60,000 nucleotides of DNA from Nematostella vectensis (lineage: Eukaryota; Cnidaria; Anthozoa; Actiniaria; Edwardsiidae), in the NCBI RefSeq assembly GCF_932526225.1, contig NC_064044.1:12478084-12538083 (forward strand), written 5' to 3'. The position numbers were made by a program, and so were the translations under genes. The notes beneath the pieces were generated by a model. The model worked only from the letters and a program-made list of their open reading frames with translations. It made no database searches and was not told the origin of the DNA. Below, piece by piece: positions 57,007 to 60,000 of this stretch. Numbering within the stretch: the first letter of the stretch is position 1; each line of letters begins with the position of its first letter.

Positions 57007-59454
57007 TTCCCTGCTAGCAGAGGCCTCTTTTCTCTGTATTTCGCTGGGCTGGAGTTCGCGAGGAAAAGATACCTCTGCCATGGGTAGCAAGTTCGTTTGA
57101 TCAAACCGCCGTCCATGATTGTGGACGGGAGTTCCAGAGCGCATGCTCCGTTAATTAATTACTGGCCACTATTTGAGCCCACGATGACCAGCGCATGCGT
57201 GAAGCGTATATCCGCTGCGGGATAATAAGCCCGCATTCGAAACGGCGTCCCCCGTAGAAATATCACGCGACGAATTATAAAAGAAGCCATTCAATGCCTT
57301 ATCTTCATTCAGAATTTTCTCTCTTTTGACTAACGAGTCAATCTTCCGTTCACAGGTTTTGTATATTCTTCTGGAATTAGCTGATCTAAATTTACCAAAA
57401 AAATTTTGTAACATTTTCTTCGAGTCCCAACTGTGCGATATTTCCATTGAAGAAACTCGCCTGCCCAGATGTCTTGAAATTTATCCCACAAACAAGACAA
57501 AACTCGTCTTTGGTGCGTTTGCTGTTCAATCTTTTCATTGACGTTTTAGGTGATTGATATTGAACTGTTGTTTTTTTTTTTCGAAGAGGAGAACTAACCG
57601 GAGTTTGATTCATAATTTGCGACTAAATCCATGCAAAGCATATTAGCATATTGACAGCTTTCGCGCGATGGTACGGGTTTTGGCACGTCAAGCGCGGTCG
57701 CTTAGAAACGCACACGCATGCGCAACGAAAACAGTTTCGACCCATGGCAGAGGTATCTTTTCCTCGCGAACTCCAGCCCAGCGAAATACAGAGAAAAGAG
57801 GCCTCTGCTAGCAGGGAAGCGAGACTCCCTGCTAGCAGAGGCCTCTTTTCTCTGTATTTCGCTGGGCTGGAGTTCGCGAGGAAAAGATACCTCTGCCATG
57901 GGTAGCAAGTTCGTTTGATCAAACCGCCGTCCATGATTGTGGACGGGAGTTCCAGAGCGCATGCTCCGTTAATTAATTACTGGCCACTATTTGAGCCCAC
58001 GATGACCAGCGCATGCGTGAAGCGTATATCCGCTGCGGGATAATAAGCCCGCATTCGAAACGGCGTCCCCCGTAGAAATATCACGCGACGAATTATAAAA
58101 GAAGCCATTCAATGCCTTATCTTCATTCAGAATTTTCTCTCTTTTGACTAACGAGTCAATCTTCCGTTCACAGGTTTTGTATATTCTTCTGGAATTAGCT
58201 GATCTAAATTTACCAAAAAAATTTTGTAACATTTTCTTCGAGTCCCAACTGTGCGATATTTCCATTGAAGAAACTCGCCTGCCCAGATGTCTTGAAATTT
58301 ATCCCACAAACAAGACAAAACTCGTCTTTGGTGCGTTTGCTGTTCAATCTTTTCATTGACGTTTTAGGTGATTGATATTGAACTGTTGTTTTTTTTTTTC
58401 GAAGAGGAGAACTAACCGGAGTTTGATTCATAATTTGCGACTAAATCCATGCAAAGCATATTAGCATATTGACAGCTTTCGCGCGATGGTACGGGTTTTG
58501 GCACGTCAAGCGCGGTCGCTTAGAAACGCACACGCATGCGCAACGAAAACAGTTTCGACCCATGGCAGAGGTATCTTTTCCTCGCGAACTCCAGCCCAGC
58601 GAAATACAGAGAAAAGAGGCCTCTGCTAGCAGGGAAGCGAGACTCCCTGCTAGCAGAGGCCTCTTTTCTCTGTATTTCGCTGGGCTGGAGTTCGCGAGGA
58701 AAAGATACCTCTGCCATGGGTAGCAAGTTCGTTTGATCAAACCGCCGTCCATGATTGTGGACGGGAGTTCCAGAGCGCATGCTCCGTTAATTAATTACTG
58801 GCCACTATTTGAGCCCACGATGACCAGCGCATGCGTGAAGCGTATATCCGCTGCGGGATAATAAGCCCGCATTCGAAACGGCGTCCCCCGTAGAAATATC
58901 ACGCGACGAATTATAAAAGAAGCCATTCAATGCCTTATCTTCATTCAGAATTTTCTCTCTTTTGACTAACGAGTCAATCTTCCGTTCACAGGTTTTGTAT
59001 ATTCTTCTGGAATTAGCTGATCTAAATTTACCAAAAAAATTTTGTAACATTTTCTTCGAGTCCCAACTGTGCGATATTTCCATTGAAGAAACTCGCCTGC
59101 CCAGATGTCTTGAAATTTATCCCACAAACAAGACAAAACTCGTCTTTGGTGCGTTTGCTGTTCAATCTTTTCATTGACGTTTTAGGTGATTGATATTGAA
59201 CTGTTGTTTTTTTTTTTTCGAAGAGGAGAACTAACCGGAGTTTGATTCATAATTTGCGACTAAATCCATGCAAAGCATATTAGCATATTGACAGCTTTCG
59301 CGCGATGGTACGGGTTTTGGCACGTCAAGCGCGGTCGCTTAGAAACGCACACGCATGCGCAACGAAAACAGTTTCGACCCATGGCAGAGGTATCTTTTCC
59401 TCGCGAACTCCAGCCCAGCGAAATACAGAGAAAAGAGGCCTCTGCTAGCAGGGA
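57007..59454 (-). mobile_element. Tandem array of three Mutator-like TIR units
   Basis: Units 57007-57818, 57826-58636 and 58644-59454 are near-identical, in the same orientation, with a period of 818 bp. Each starts (T)TCCCTGCTAGCAGAGG and ends with its inverse. The array is flanked by the 9-bp direct repeat GTCTCGCCG (56998-57006 and 59455-59463). Spacers between units are GCGAGAC, the inverse complement of part of that target. Each unit encodes, on -, a broken frame MNQTPVSSPLRKKK with FCLVCG and, after a frameshift, YKTCERKIDSLVKREK. This gives a CxxC...CxxC arrangement reminiscent of a ZAD-type finger. No transposase. Confidence 0.88.
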
Positions 59455-59463
59455 GTCTCGCCG

Positions 59464-60000
59464 ATTATTAATATCTAATTTCTATTTATTGGTGATTATG
59501 TACGCCAAAGATCAGATCGATCGCACGCTTGGAAGGGGCTACTAAACGGGCATCAATTTGAACAAAAATTTGGAGACCATTACACCCGTTATTCTAAGGT
59601 CATGCACACACAAAACAGGAAACAGTTCATAAGTAGTTTCTCATCCCTATCCAAATAAGGACGGAAGGAGGAAAAAACTAGTTGTCGCCCCTTCGTGGCT
59701 CTTTTAGTCAAACTCGGAGCCTCTGGTACCCAGGGTAGCTTGTTTGAGCCCGCCAAGAGCTCGATTTTTGTGTGCTAATTAAATACCATATTTATTTTAA
59801 CTTTGAGCAGCATAAACTCAAACTCCATATCCATTCAACTTTGATTACTCGCAATTTTTTACCTCAACTCATTTAGTGCGTTTAATAAACCGAATCACAT
59901 GGCGCGTTGTGCCGAATGATTTTGCTGCAGATTTTGATCACGAAGTGACGAATATTGATGTGTATAAGAGTACATACCACGGAAAACTATGGGAAATTTG
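59464..60000. other. No gene recognised
   Basis: The first ~80 bp complete the interrupted TIR element. The rest shows no ORF with a domain and no splice-supported exon of the transporter. Confidence 0.4.

Overview
The window is eukaryotic, probably from an anthozoan cnidarian (sea-anemone-like). The evidence is short phase-0 exons with GT-AG introns, a tandem family of four-span CD20/MS4A-like genes, PAN and galactose-lectin exons, a Maverick/Polinton, Penelope-like remnants, many short terminal-inverted-repeat elements and minisatellites. The genus is inferred, not shown.

Layout. Three paralogous six-exon genes lie head to tail on the + strand: copy 1 (830-9361), copy 2 (12288-18919) and copy 3 (19745-40427). 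Each encodes a four-membrane-span protein with a Gln/Pro/Gly-rich tail. Copies 1 and 3 end in a PPxY motif. Copy 2 has an early stop that removes it. Copies 1 and 2 are nearly identical from 339/11802 to the end of exon 5. After that, copy 2 resembles copy 3, so the junction falls on a minisatellite built from the exon 5/intron 5 splice donor. That minisatellite has about 53 units in copy 1, 1 in copy 2 and about 30 in copy 3.

Intron 1 of copy 3 holds a 12,827-bp Polinton (21361-34187) with ~220-bp inverted repeats and a perfect 6-bp target duplication. Its core genes (DNA polymerase B, integrase, capsid, penton) are recognisable but broken. The polymerase lacks its C-terminal half and is split by a Mutator-like element. 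Short accessory ORFs (a RING finger, a GRF-type zinc finger, two small hypothetical genes) are open. A hammerhead ribozyme lies just inside the left inverted repeat.

Intron 4 of copy 3 carries a retrozyme-like insertion (37869-38571). It has 354-bp repeats with two type I hammerhead ribozymes in the sense direction of the host transcript, an inverted left segment and 11-bp flanking direct repeats. This is the most unusual element seen.

Right part. There is a PAN-like exon (41797-42123) and galactose-lectin exons (50291-50699), possibly one gene. Between them are remnants of a LINE, a Crypton-type recombinase and several palindromic elements. On the - strand are four phase-consistent exons of an SLC16-type transporter (52302-56184); its 5' exons lie beyond the window or were not recognised. 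Upstream of these exons is a tandem array of three ~811-bp Mutator-like units (57007-59454). No tRNA, rRNA or CRISPR was seen.
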